Origin: Polyangia bacterium
GTDB lineage: Bacteria > Myxococcota_A > Polyangia > Nannocystales > Nannocystaceae
Assembly: GCA_030430565.1 (NCBI GenBank)
Contig: JAUIKS010000036.1
Location: 1 to 64,000 of the forward strand
Reading direction: 5' to 3'
Length of the DNA: 64,000 nt
Shown here: positions 28,601 to 36,164 of the stretch, piece by piece
Position numbering within the stretch: position 1 is the stretch's first letter
Layout of the letters: each line of letters starts with the position of its first letter
The notes under the pieces: generated by a model
Databases searched by the model: none
What the model saw: the letters and a program-made list of their open reading frames with translations, nothing else
What the model was told of the DNA's origin: nothing
Program-made: the position numbers and the translations under genes

Positions 28601-28980
28601 ACGCGGGCGCGCTCGACGTGGGGGCGCGCCTTGAGCTCCACGCGACGCGTCAGCGCACCGGCGTGACCGTCGGGTTAGACCGCGGCGCGACGATCGCCGC
28701 GGTCCCGGAGATCAGCGCGGTCGCGGGCAGCGTCGCGGCCGGCGAGAAGGCGGTGATCCGGGTGGCGAAGAGCGTCGCGGGCGAGCGCTACCAGCTGACC
28801 GCGGCGGGCCGCGCGGTCGGTCCGGCGCGCGACGGCGATGGCGACGAGCTGCTGCTGGAGAGCGAGGCGCTCGACGTAGCGACGCGCTTCGAAGTCATCG
28901 TGTCGAGCGCGGCCGAGGGCGAGCTGACGGTCGAGCGAGTGGTGGGCGTGGACGTGGCGGTGGCGGCGGAGGGCGGATAA
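25633..28980 (+). CDS. Large eCIS-encoded beta-repeat protein of unknown function
   Basis: 1,115 residues with no signal peptide or membrane segment. About nine beta modules each contain a 'xxYQL'-type motif, near residues 60, 193, 303, 447, 575, 682, 785, 924 and 1053. Modules 2-5 and 6-9 form two super-repeats of about 480 residues: GRPFYVHGVDEARPEENAG pairs with GRPVYIHQRDPQDGQQNKG, and LRWRRPSGYALVGKAKPGTG pairs with VLWKRPGGFTKVGELVRGTG. The fold is probably Ig-like. The gene lies between wedge and tape-measure genes, so the product may be an external appendage, a cage around the baseplate, or an adhesin. I recognise no toxin motif. No known Afp/PVC gene that I recall matches this position and size. 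Confidence 0.8.
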   Translation: MADSSSDSKHLEVRDARDRMIDLLGLGETYPLRDVTVSEELKVPFNKSATVRVAPTQQGVGYQLRDVNGDGPADALDSPLTRAVDGERVPIAAQGSGAAIELTTPAIVLDRAFRVLAQKLHPRPNGRVSRRDAYLSRETVVKVGLDTGLPARVVLSSTTELLSASAARDEDARIIDFGRGVAVDIVGAQEGVDYQLVVPGADPRDETLDTVLSVEEVRGLGEQVTIQLQSVALREDTELRIRATKKYSLSEGRQTERELLEIVMPVKVRANQALGVAIKGSPLIPYNRGATVVIAETQESASYQLFIRRIRDLEFLRLPSALASAPHITVATEGEGAEVAIRRPPPRLRWRRPSGYALVGKAKPGTGGAIEFALPPMTADMMVIARASKQHGSDNKTRSHVPLEQVRAVLVRPNPEPGLALEMTMQPDGAATDGRVRVTGGQAGVLYQLRTSAGGDDVGRPFYVHGVDEARPEENAGVSQLVVGVNFAIARDPASGGSGSDRATTRPERVEVETGPLASGATLHVLARKATTGLSAMLTKTASLAPLPEIRSASVGVTRGQVATIQVVKSQPGSRYHLELDGARVGEARDGEEGRTLELVSAPVGVDSVFEVHVHPIAPAGIGLCRIVPVVVPLAPDMTLAARILGPRLEPDAEAFADADPKILYYGESVDVQVDNAEPDVRYTLERELDGERVVVSAAPVMGDDRGVTLRTVAAREDMDVRVVATRLYSHPLTGAINPTRQLDIALPLMVRADREVGVVVGPRPAARFGEDGSVTVNASQESAFYILFARPLTDADFVYEETEAPTLTVSNGSGGAARVLRPAERVLWKRPGGFTKVGELVRGTGGQIKLPIPGVADDYVLVVQAGKEHRVGERVVYSRVMLARAGLLLVTPQTDPALTLRTGVAAGKSAPDITFLGGQPGTSYQLLRGEAPLGRPVYIHQRDPQDGQQNKGIAGLRVGVDLVVARAREAPLRERDQLVAAAPAHPQTDAGALDVGARLELHATRQRTGVTVGLDRGATIAAVPEISAVAGSVAAGEKAVIRVAKSVAGERYQLTAAGRAVGPARDGDGDELLLESEALDVATRFEVIVSSAAEGELTVERVVGVDVAVAAEGG

Positions 28981-28997
28981 CGACGCGGACCCGCGCC

Positions 28998-31772
28998 ATG
29001 GACGGCCAACAACATCACGGCGTTCGCCGGCTGGTCTACGAGATCGAGACCGATGATCCCGGGCTCGCGCGCGAGCTGCAGTCGGCGCTGGGACGTATGC
29101 AGCGCACGCGGCTGACGAGCGCGCTCCAGCGCGCGCTGGACCGCTGCGCGAACCCGGCGCGGGTGCAGCAGATCGAGCGCCTCGAGCTCGACCTGGGCGC
29201 CGTGGCCGTGGAGGAGTTCGAGGACGAGTTCGCGCTCCGCGTGGAGCGTGCGCTGGAGCGAGAGCTCCGCCGCGCGCTCGCCCACGACGAGGAGCGTCGC
29301 GGTCCTCGCGATGGGGATGACGGGGATGAGGCGGCCGGCGAGGACGGGCGCCGCGAGGGCGCGGGGCCGCGACGGCCGCTCTCGGCGGCGCTCGAGGAGC
29401 TCGAACAATTCGCGCGCACGAGCACGCTGCCGTGGTGGTCGCGGCCGGAGTCGCGGGCGACCTTGGACGCGCGCGCGCGCGAGCTCGGTGAGCGCGCGCC
29501 CGAGTCGCTCGCGCGCCTGCTGCGATCGCTGCGCGGTGATGATCACGCGCTCGCGAGGATCGCGACGCACTACGCCGACAGCAGCCTCGATCGGATGACG
29601 CGCGCGCTGGGCTGGCCTTCGGTTCCGGTTGTGCTCGGGTCCGCTTCGCTGTGTCGCGCGCTGGCGCAGGTGCTCCGCGCCACGCCTGGGATCGTCGCGC
29701 CAGCGCGTCGCTGGCGAGCCGTGACGTGGCAGGCCGCGCTCACGGTCGCGGCGACGCGCTCGCCGGCGGAGGCTCCCGCGCCGGGGTCGCTCGTTCGCTC
29801 GATGCTCGCCCAGCTCTCCCGACTCGGCGCGCCGCCCCCCGAGCAGCTCGTGCGCGCGATCCAGCGCGCGGCGAGTCGAGCGAGCGATCGCGGCGCCGCC
29901 TTGGCGGACGGGCCGTTGCAGGCGCTGGTGCAGCGCGTGCTGATCGACGGGGACTTCGAGGTGCAGGCGAGCGCGGCGCCCCGGCGCGGCAGCGATGGCG
30001 ATGGAATGCGCGCATCGGTGCAGGCACCGGCGCGGGCGAGCGCGGCGTCGGAGATCCCGAGCGCTCCTGCGGCGAAGACGACGGCGAAGACGACGGCGAA
30101 GTTGAGGGCGAAGTTGAGGGCGAAGCCGAGCGAAGCGGTGGCGCGTCGGATCGAGCGCTACCTCGACGACTGGGTCGAGCTGCTGACGCGGCGTGATCGG
30201 GCCGATGAGTCGGATGAGCCAGGGGGCGGGGCCACGCTGGCGCCCTTGGTCGACGCGCTCACGATCCTGCGGGCGCGCGCGGCGTCGCTGGCCGACGCCA
30301 GCTACGCGACGAGCGACGACGCGCTGCCGGAGTTGGTGATGGCGGCGGCGCGCGAGGGCGCGCTAGGGCTCGACGCGCTGCGACGGTGCCTCGAGCTGCT
30401 CACGTCGCCCGCCGCGGTCCAGCGCTTGCCCGTGCGCGTGCGCGCGGCGCTGCTGCTCTCGCTGCGGGGCGCCGTCAGCCAGGTCGCGGCCGAGCTGGCG
30501 CGGGCGACCGCGGCGGGGCGCGAAGGTGTATCGGGACATGTCCCAAAAGCAGCGCGCGATGGGAGCGAGTCGCGCGCGGCGGCCGGGCTGGACGAGCGCG
30601 CCGCGTCGACCCCGAGGGACGGGCCCGTGACCGCGCGGGCGAGCGCGACGAGTCGCGCGGCGCCCGAGCTCGAGCTCGCGCCGACCGCCGCGGTCCTCGA
30701 CGCCCTCGTCGGGCTCCTGGGCGCGGAGCTCGACACCGGCGGCGCGTCGCCGGGGGAGCGCGCGCGCTCAGGCGCGGCGCTCGACCAGGGCCACACGGCC
30801 GCGAGCGGTGGCGCGCTCGAGCTTGATGACGCCCCGCGTGATGGCGCTCGAGGTGACGCCGCCGCGGTGGCGCGGGGAGACGAGCCGCCGACGCCGACGG
30901 AGACGCGCGGGGAGACGCGGGGAGACGCGGGCGCGGAGCCGGGCGAAGCCCCGCTCGAGGAGCTGCTGACGCGGGCGCTCGCGGCGGTGAGCGTCGGCGA
31001 TCGACGGCGTTGGCGATCGGTGTTTGGATCCCGGCGAACGTGGGCGGCGCTGCGGCGGTCGGTGGAGCGCGCGGCGCGAGCGGGCGTCGTCGACCCGCCG
31101 CTGCTCACACGCCTGCAGGAGGCGCTCGTTCGCAAGGGGGAGGCGTCGGGGGGCAGGGCGCGGCTTTTCGAGCTGCTGCGCGACGGCCTGGGCGCGGGGC
31201 TGCGGGGGCGCGCGCAAGAGCTCGCGCGCGCCGACGAGGAGGACGAAGAGCGCCGCGCGCGAGCGCGCCAGCCCGAGAGCGTGATCGTCGAGGACGCCGG
31301 CCTCGTGCTGCTCTGGCCGTTCTTAGGGCACTTCTTCACGTACCTGGGCCTGATGCGCGACAAGCAGTTCGTCGACGCGCGCGCGCGCGATCGCGGCGTC
31401 GGCTTGCTGCGCAGCGTAGCGACGGGGACCCGGGAGCCGATGCCCTACGAGCTCCCGCTCGCCAAGATCCTCTGCGGGCTCGAGCTCGAGGACGTCGTCG
31501 ACTTCGGTCCGCCGGTCAGCGACGAGGAGGACGCGGAGTGTCAGCGCCTGCTGCAGGCCGTGATCCAGCGCGCGTCGGTGCTCGGGGACATCTCGGTCGG
31601 TGGCCTGCGCGGCTCGTTCCTCGTGCGCCCGGGGCTGCTGAGCGCGCGGGATGAGCTGCTGCTGCTGCGGGTCGAGCAGGCCGGGCACGATATTATCCTG
31701 GAGCGCCTCCCCTGGAGCTTCGAGCTGGTCAAGTTGTCATGGATGGAAGCCGCGATTCAGATCGAGTGGTGA
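28998..31772 (+). CDS. eCIS tape-measure protein (CIS_TMP family)
   Basis: 924 residues. The N-terminus (VRRLVYEIETDDPGLARELQ ... IERLELDLGAVAVEEFEDEF) and C-terminus (VIVEDAGLVLLWPFLGHFF, YELPLAKILCGLELED, ILERLPWSFELVKLSWM at about 760-924) are the conserved ends of the contractile injection system tape-measure family. The low-complexity middle, rich in Ala, Arg and Gly, varies in length between systems and sets tube length. It contains five 12-bp units encoding AKTT/AKLR/AKPS (30071-30130). The last bases overlap the ATPase gene. Confidence 0.92.
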   Translation: MDGQQHHGVRRLVYEIETDDPGLARELQSALGRMQRTRLTSALQRALDRCANPARVQQIERLELDLGAVAVEEFEDEFALRVERALERELRRALAHDEERRGPRDGDDGDEAAGEDGRREGAGPRRPLSAALEELEQFARTSTLPWWSRPESRATLDARARELGERAPESLARLLRSLRGDDHALARIATHYADSSLDRMTRALGWPSVPVVLGSASLCRALAQVLRATPGIVAPARRWRAVTWQAALTVAATRSPAEAPAPGSLVRSMLAQLSRLGAPPPEQLVRAIQRAASRASDRGAALADGPLQALVQRVLIDGDFEVQASAAPRRGSDGDGMRASVQAPARASAASEIPSAPAAKTTAKTTAKLRAKLRAKPSEAVARRIERYLDDWVELLTRRDRADESDEPGGGATLAPLVDALTILRARAASLADASYATSDDALPELVMAAAREGALGLDALRRCLELLTSPAAVQRLPVRVRAALLLSLRGAVSQVAAELARATAAGREGVSGHVPKAARDGSESRAAAGLDERAASTPRDGPVTARASATSRAAPELELAPTAAVLDALVGLLGAELDTGGASPGERARSGAALDQGHTAASGGALELDDAPRDGARGDAAAVARGDEPPTPTETRGETRGDAGAEPGEAPLEELLTRALAAVSVGDRRRWRSVFGSRRTWAALRRSVERAARAGVVDPPLLTRLQEALVRKGEASGGRARLFELLRDGLGAGLRGRAQELARADEEDEERRARARQPESVIVEDAGLVLLWPFLGHFFTYLGLMRDKQFVDARARDRGVGLLRSVATGTREPMPYELPLAKILCGLELEDVVDFGPPVSDEEDAECQRLLQAVIQRASVLGDISVGGLRGSFLVRPGLLSARDELLLLRVEQAGHDIILERLPWSFELVKLSWMEAAIQIEW
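30071..30130 (+). repeat. Five 12-bp tandem repeats inside the tape-measure gene
   Basis: Units read GGCGAAGACGAC twice, GGCGAAGTTGAG twice and GGCGAAGCCGAG once, encoding Ala-Lys-X-X five times. The two pairs of identical units suggest recent slippage. Gain or loss of a unit would change the length of the encoded ruler by four residues. Confidence 0.9.
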
Positions 31773-33187
31773 GCCGCGCGGAGCGCCGCGCGGAGCCGGA
31801 GCCGGAGGCGGGGGCGCAGCAGCTCGAGCCGATGGACGCGAACGCGCGCGCGCTCGAGCTGGAGCTCGAGTGGTTCGCGCGGGTCCTCGACGCGCGCTTC
31901 AAGCGGTACTTCGATCCGCAGTCGGACGCGCCCGAGGTCCTCGAGCTCAGCCCGCCCGACTTCTCGGCGCTGGGCGAGGAGGTCGCGCGCCGATCGTCCT
32001 ACGTCGAGTTCGCGCGCCACTACCGGCTCGCGCTGAGCGAGCGCGTGCTGCTGATGCTCACGCTCGCGCCGCACCTGCGCCCCGAGCTGCTCGACGTGTT
32101 CGGCACGCGCAACAAGACCTTCGACCACCGCTTCACGGAGTTCGGCGGCGCGCGCAAGCCGGGCGGCGAGTTCATCCCCACCGGCGAGACGCTCGCCTTC
32201 ATCCTCGGCGGCCGCGAGCTGGACATCCGCTTCCGGGTGCGCGGGCTCCTCGATCCCGAGCACGTGCTGCTGCGCCACGGCGTGATCAAGGTCGACGCGC
32301 CCGCGGGGGAGCGGCTCGGGCCGCTCAAGGCGCCGGTTCGGATCACGGAGGAGTTCCTCGACATCCTCACGCTCGGGCGACGGACGCCGCCGCGCTTCGG
32401 GCCGGGCTTCCCGGCGCGCCGGGTCGAGACGCGCCTCGACTGGGAGGACCTGGTGCTGCACCCGGGCACGCGCGCGCAGGTCGAGGAGCTGCTCGCGTGG
32501 ATCGAGCACGGCGGCGCGCTGCTCGAGCGCTGGGGCATGGCGCGCTCGCTCCGGCCGGGCTACCGCTGCCTGTTCTACGGGCCACCTGGGACCGGGAAGA
32601 CGATCACCGCGACGCTGCTGGGCAAGACCACGGGGCGCCCCGTCTACAAGGTCGACCTCTCGCGGGTCGTCTCGAAGTACATCGGCGAGACCGAGAAGAA
32701 CCTCGCGCGCGTCTTCGACCAGGCCGAGCGCCGCGACTGGATCCTGTTCTTCGACGAGGCCGACGCGCTGTTCGGGCGCCGCGCCGAGACCAAGGACGCG
32801 CACGACCGGTACGCCAACCAGGAGGTCGCGTTCTTGCTGCAGCGGATCGAGAGCTTCGACGGCCTGGCGATCCTGGCGTCGAACCTGCGCGACAACCTCG
32901 ACGCCGCGTTCGCGCGCCGCTTCGAGTCGCTGATCTACTTCCCCATGCCGCGGCCGGAGGAGCGCCTGGAGCTGTGGCGGCGGGGGTTCTCGCCGCGGGC
33001 GCGCTTCGCCGACGATGTCAACCTCGAGCGCCTGGCGAGGGAGCACACGCTCGCGGGCGGCGGGATCAGCAACGTGATCCGCTTCGTCTCGCTGCGCTCG
33101 ATCCGCGACGGCGAGCGGCCGATCACGCGCTATGATCTGCAGATGGGCGTCCGGCGCGAGCTGAACAAAGAGGGGAAGGCGGGCTGA
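31739..33187 (+). CDS. AAA+ ATPase of the eCIS (Afp15/Pvc15-like)
   Basis: 482 residues. Walker A GPPGTGKT lies near 281-288, Walker B ILFFDEADALFG near 334, and an arginine-finger region (NLDAAFARRFESLIYF) near 385. The N-terminal ~250 residues are the helical domain typical of the eCIS ATPase. It is thought to load effectors or assist assembly. The ATG at 31739 overlaps the tape-measure gene by 34 bp. A GTG at 31769 overlaps its stop as GTGA and is an equally good start. Confidence 0.92.
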   Translation: MDGSRDSDRVVSRAERRAEPEPEAGAQQLEPMDANARALELELEWFARVLDARFKRYFDPQSDAPEVLELSPPDFSALGEEVARRSSYVEFARHYRLALSERVLLMLTLAPHLRPELLDVFGTRNKTFDHRFTEFGGARKPGGEFIPTGETLAFILGGRELDIRFRVRGLLDPEHVLLRHGVIKVDAPAGERLGPLKAPVRITEEFLDILTLGRRTPPRFGPGFPARRVETRLDWEDLVLHPGTRAQVEELLAWIEHGGALLERWGMARSLRPGYRCLFYGPPGTGKTITATLLGKTTGRPVYKVDLSRVVSKYIGETEKNLARVFDQAERRDWILFFDEADALFGRRAETKDAHDRYANQEVAFLLQRIESFDGLAILASNLRDNLDAAFARRFESLIYFPMPRPEERLELWRRGFSPRARFADDVNLERLAREHTLAGGGISNVIRFVSLRSIRDGERPITRYDLQMGVRRELNKEGKAG

Positions 33188-33200
33188 GCCCGCGGCGCGG

Positions 33201-34394
33201 ATGAGCGAGTCTCCCTACGCGCGCGTCGAGCTGCCCTCGCTCAGCGTCGGCGTGTTCGGTCACCCCGGCAGCGGCAAGCGCAGCTTGCTGAGCGCGCTCG
33301 AGCGCGCGCTCGAGCTGCGCGGCTGGGAGCTCGCGCGCGCGCCCGCGTCGGCGTGGTCGCCGGTCTACGCGACGAGCCGGAGCGCGGCGCGTCGCTACGC
33401 GTGGATCGTGTTCCGCGAGCCGGTCACCAAGAAATTTAAAGAGAGCGCGCGGCTGATCGACCAGGTCGACGCGGGCCTGCTCGTGATCTCCGCCGAGGAC
33501 GGCGTGATGCCGGCGACGCGCGCGTACGCCGAGCTCGCGGCGCGGTTGGGCGTGCGCCGCTGGGTCGTGGTCGTGACCAAGATCGACCTGCTGTACGGCG
33601 ACGACGACATGCTCGAGCTGACGGAGGCCGACGCGCGTGAGCTGCTCTCGGAGCTCGGCGCCGAAGGGGACGACGTCGTGGTGGTGCGGACGGCGTCGGG
33701 ACACGATCAAGCGATCGTGTACGACCAGAGCTCGCCGGTGTACCGCGCGCTGCTGCGCGTGGTGTCCGCCCTTGACGAGCTGCCGATGCCGGCGCGCGCG
33801 CCCGATGAGCCGCTGTGGATGCCGGTCGCGGATGTCCGCCTGAACATGGAGCCGTCGAAGGGCTCGGGCGAAAAAGACGTGTGGGTCTGCGGTCGCGTGC
33901 GCCGGGGGGCGATCGCGGTCGGGGACGCGCTCGAGCTGACAGGCGCCCAGCGCTGGCGCGGTCAGGTCGAGGAGCTGCGCGTGGCTGGACACGCCGTCGA
34001 GCTCGCCCGCGCCGGGGAGCCCGTGGAGGCGCGGCTCGTCGGCCCGGGGGATCCGCCGGCGTCGGGCGCTGGGGAGCTCCTCTCCGCGCCGGGCGTCGCT
34101 CAGCCGCGAGATCGGCTGTTCGTCGAGGTGAACGTGCTGCTCGCGGACGCGACCGAGCCCGACACGCGCTACCGCGAGGGCCTGCGCGCGGAGCTGTTCG
34201 TGCACACGGCCGCGGTCGGCTGCGTCGTCGCCTACGAGCGCTCGTTCCCGCCGCCGGCCCGGTCGCTGCAGCACTGGATCTGGCTCGATCGCCATGTCGA
34301 GATCCCCGTGGGGGCGCCGATCGTGCTGCGCGATGGCGAGACGATCATCGCCTACGGCCGCGCGATCGAGCCGACGCGCGAGTGGATGCCGTAG
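33201..34394 (+). CDS. EF-Tu-like translational-GTPase paralogue with degenerate GTPase site
   Basis: 397 residues with the three-domain layout of EF-Tu. The P-loop is GHPGSGKRS (20-28), the base motif TKID (126-129), and the helix after it (DDDMLELTEADARELLSELG) matches EF-Tu closely. The segment equivalent to EF-Tu VDCPGHADYVKNM reads IVFREPVTKKFKESA (69-83): the DxxG motif and the catalytic His are gone. Switch I lacks the RGITI-type Thr. Domains II and III follow (about 205-390). It cannot be the housekeeping tuf product. It lies 13 nt after the ATPase gene as the last gene of the operon. A role as nucleotide sensor, chaperone or decoy for effector loading is inference. Confidence 0.8.
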   Translation: MSESPYARVELPSLSVGVFGHPGSGKRSLLSALERALELRGWELARAPASAWSPVYATSRSAARRYAWIVFREPVTKKFKESARLIDQVDAGLLVISAEDGVMPATRAYAELAARLGVRRWVVVVTKIDLLYGDDDMLELTEADARELLSELGAEGDDVVVVRTASGHDQAIVYDQSSPVYRALLRVVSALDELPMPARAPDEPLWMPVADVRLNMEPSKGSGEKDVWVCGRVRRGAIAVGDALELTGAQRWRGQVEELRVAGHAVELARAGEPVEARLVGPGDPPASGAGELLSAPGVAQPRDRLFVEVNVLLADATEPDTRYREGLRAELFVHTAAVGCVVAYERSFPPPARSLQHWIWLDRHVEIPVGAPIVLRDGETIIAYGRAIEPTREWMP

Positions 34395-34472
34395 AGGTCG
34401 CGCTGGGTCGGTCGGGGACTACGACGCGGCCGAGGCGAGGCTGCTCCGCGTCAGGCAGATCGGTCAGGCTGA

Positions 34473-35501
34473 CTACGGCCGGTCGACGCGGAACGCGAAG
34501 ACGGCGTTGTCGGCGAGGCGCCCGTAGAGCAGCCCGTCGGGGCCGAACACGAGGGACTCGATCGGCAGCCGGGTCGCGCGGCTGAGGACGGCCCGGCGCG
34601 GGAGGTCGAGGACCGAGAGCGTGCGGTAGCGGGCGGCGGCGACGAGCTCGCCGGTGTAGTCGACCGCGAGGGCGCGCGCGCCCGCGAAGCGTTGGTCGCG
34701 GATCGACGCGTAGTCGGGTCCGTGCAGCGGACCGACCTCGAGCAGCTCGCGCCGCGTCCACGCGAGCACGGGGGCGCCGTAGGAGGTCGCGAAGGCCTCG
34801 GGCGCGTGGGTGTAGGACTTGTCGGGCCAGCACGCGGCGAGCGGCGGCGCGCGGCGGCGCACGGGGTCGTGGTACACAAATCGATCCCCAGACTTGATCA
34901 TCCTGATGTTGGCGTCGCGTGGGCGCATGGTCTCGCTGTGGCGGTCCTCCCTCCAGTTCCACAGCTCCACCCCGCGTCCGTTTGGGTGCGGGACCCAGCG
35001 CCCGTCGGGCGAGAACAGCACCGCGTGAGCGTCGTTGATCATCCGCGGACGCTGCTTGTCGCTCAGGTCGCAGAGGTACATGCACGGCGGGTGCGCGGGT
35101 CGGTTGCGGCCGTCAAAGCGCACCAGCGCGGCGCGGTTGTCCGACGAGATCGCGACGTGGCGCTCGTCCGCGTGCGGCGTGTAGCGCCCGAGCGCGCGGT
35201 CCCACTGCTGGAAGCCGCACAGCACCCACGCGCGCCACAGCACGCGGCCGCCGCGAGTCTCGTGGACCTGCAGGTCGTTCTGGGTCACGACGACGGCGAC
35301 CCGCGTCGCGTCGTCGCTCAGCGCGAGGCCGATGCCGCGATCGGTGTGGACGAACTGTCGCTCCAGCGCCCAGGTCGCGAGCGCGCGCACCTCGATCCTG
35401 CCGTCGCGCGCCTCGACGGCGTGCGTGCCGCTGCGGTTGACCGCGCGGGCGCGCAGCCCCCGACGGGGCGGCCGCTCATCGACCTGTACCAGCGCGCCCA
35501 T
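34473..35501 (-). CDS. WD40-like beta-propeller protein
   Basis: 342 residues, convergent with the injection-system operon. Repeating blade-like segments end in GIGLALSDDATRVAVVVTQ, HAVLFSPDGRWVPHP, ARALAVDYTGELVAAARYR and ESLVFGPDGLLYGRLADNA, consistent with six or seven degenerate WD40 blades. There is no signal peptide or catalytic motif, so it is probably a cytoplasmic scaffold. No functional link to the neighbours can be shown. Confidence 0.65.
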   Translation of the reverse strand: MGALVQVDERPPRRGLRARAVNRSGTHAVEARDGRIEVRALATWALERQFVHTDRGIGLALSDDATRVAVVVTQNDLQVHETRGGRVLWRAWVLCGFQQWDRALGRYTPHADERHVAISSDNRAALVRFDGRNRPAHPPCMYLCDLSDKQRPRMINDAHAVLFSPDGRWVPHPNGRGVELWNWREDRHSETMRPRDANIRMIKSGDRFVYHDPVRRRAPPLAACWPDKSYTHAPEAFATSYGAPVLAWTRRELLEVGPLHGPDYASIRDQRFAGARALAVDYTGELVAAARYRTLSVLDLPRRAVLSRATRLPIESLVFGPDGLLYGRLADNAVFAFRVDRP

Positions 35502-35516
35502 ACACCCCCGGCGGGA

Positions 35517-36164
35517 TCATAGCGGCGTCGCGCCGGGGACCGCGTCCGGCGTGTCGACGTCCCGCAGCACGCCGTCGTCGTCGACCTCGACGAGGCGCAG
35601 CGCGTCCGGGCGCGCGCGCAGCAGCGCGCGGGCGCCGGTGTCTCCAGACATGCCCTGGAGGTCAGGCAAAAACGCGCGGCTCCACAGCACCGGGTTGCCG
35701 CGCCGCCCCGCGCGACGCGGCGCGATGATCTGCGGACCGCCGGCGGGCTCGCGCGCGCGCGCGAGCGCGTCGATCGTCGCGGGCTGCACCCAGGGCATGT
35801 CGGCGAGCGCGACCAGCACGCCCGCGGGGCGGCGCGCGGCCGCAGCCCTGGCGCCGACCGCGAGCGAGCGCCCGAGGCCCTCGGCGAAGCGGGGGTTGTG
35901 CACGAGCTCGACGGGGCGACCCGCGAGCGCGGCGCGGACGGCCTCGCGCTCGTGGCCGGTGACGACGATGATCCTCGGCGCGCGCTGGGCGGATCTGTCC
36001 GTTTGTTCCTGTCCGAAGGTCGCGCTGGCGAGCAGCGCGTCGACGACCCGCGTCACCATCGGCGCGCCCGCGATCGGCAGCAGCAGCTTGTTCTGCGCGC
36101 CCATCCGGCGCGACAGCCCGGCGGCGAGCACGAGCGCGACGAGCGGCGCGTCCACCTCGCTCAC
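35517..36164 (-). CDS. MocA/MobA-like nucleotidyltransferase (molybdenum cofactor cytidylyltransferase type)
   Basis: 215 residues from the GTG at 36164, which overlaps the XdhC stop as GTGA; a longer in-frame reading to 36476 lies over xdhC and is rejected. LVLAAGLSRRMGAQNKLLLPI (about 9-28) is the nucleotide-binding signature, VALADMPWV the metal-binding Asp segment, and GNPVLWSR a substrate motif. Such enzymes add CMP (or GMP) to molybdopterin for xanthine-dehydrogenase-type enzymes. An unusual loop, FGQEQTDRSAQRAPR, contains a 13-bp word seen twice more in the window. It forms an operon with the upstream xdhC. Confidence 0.85.
   Translation of the reverse strand: MSEVDAPLVALVLAAGLSRRMGAQNKLLLPIAGAPMVTRVVDALLASATFGQEQTDRSAQRAPRIIVVTGHEREAVRAALAGRPVELVHNPRFAEGLGRSLAVGARAAAARRPAGVLVALADMPWVQPATIDALARAREPAGGPQIIAPRRAGRRGNPVLWSRAFLPDLQGMSGDTGARALLRARPDALRLVEVDDDGVLRDVDTPDAVPGATPL

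Noticed and set aside
25633..28980. The large repeat protein as a secreted toxin.
   Set aside because: No DUF4157, protease, nuclease or deamidase motif is visible, and the internal block duplication is more typical of structural or adhesive proteins.
9237..34394. Type VI secretion system or prophage tail as the identity of the cluster.
   Set aside because: No TssJ/L/M membrane complex or ClpV, and no capsid, terminase or integrase. DUF4255, DUF5908, CIS_TMP and the Afp15-type ATPase point to eCIS.
33201..34394. A housekeeping elongation factor Tu (tuf) gene.
   Set aside because: The DxxG motif and catalytic His are missing, the RGITI switch is lost, and tuf normally lies in ribosomal operons with an almost invariant sequence.
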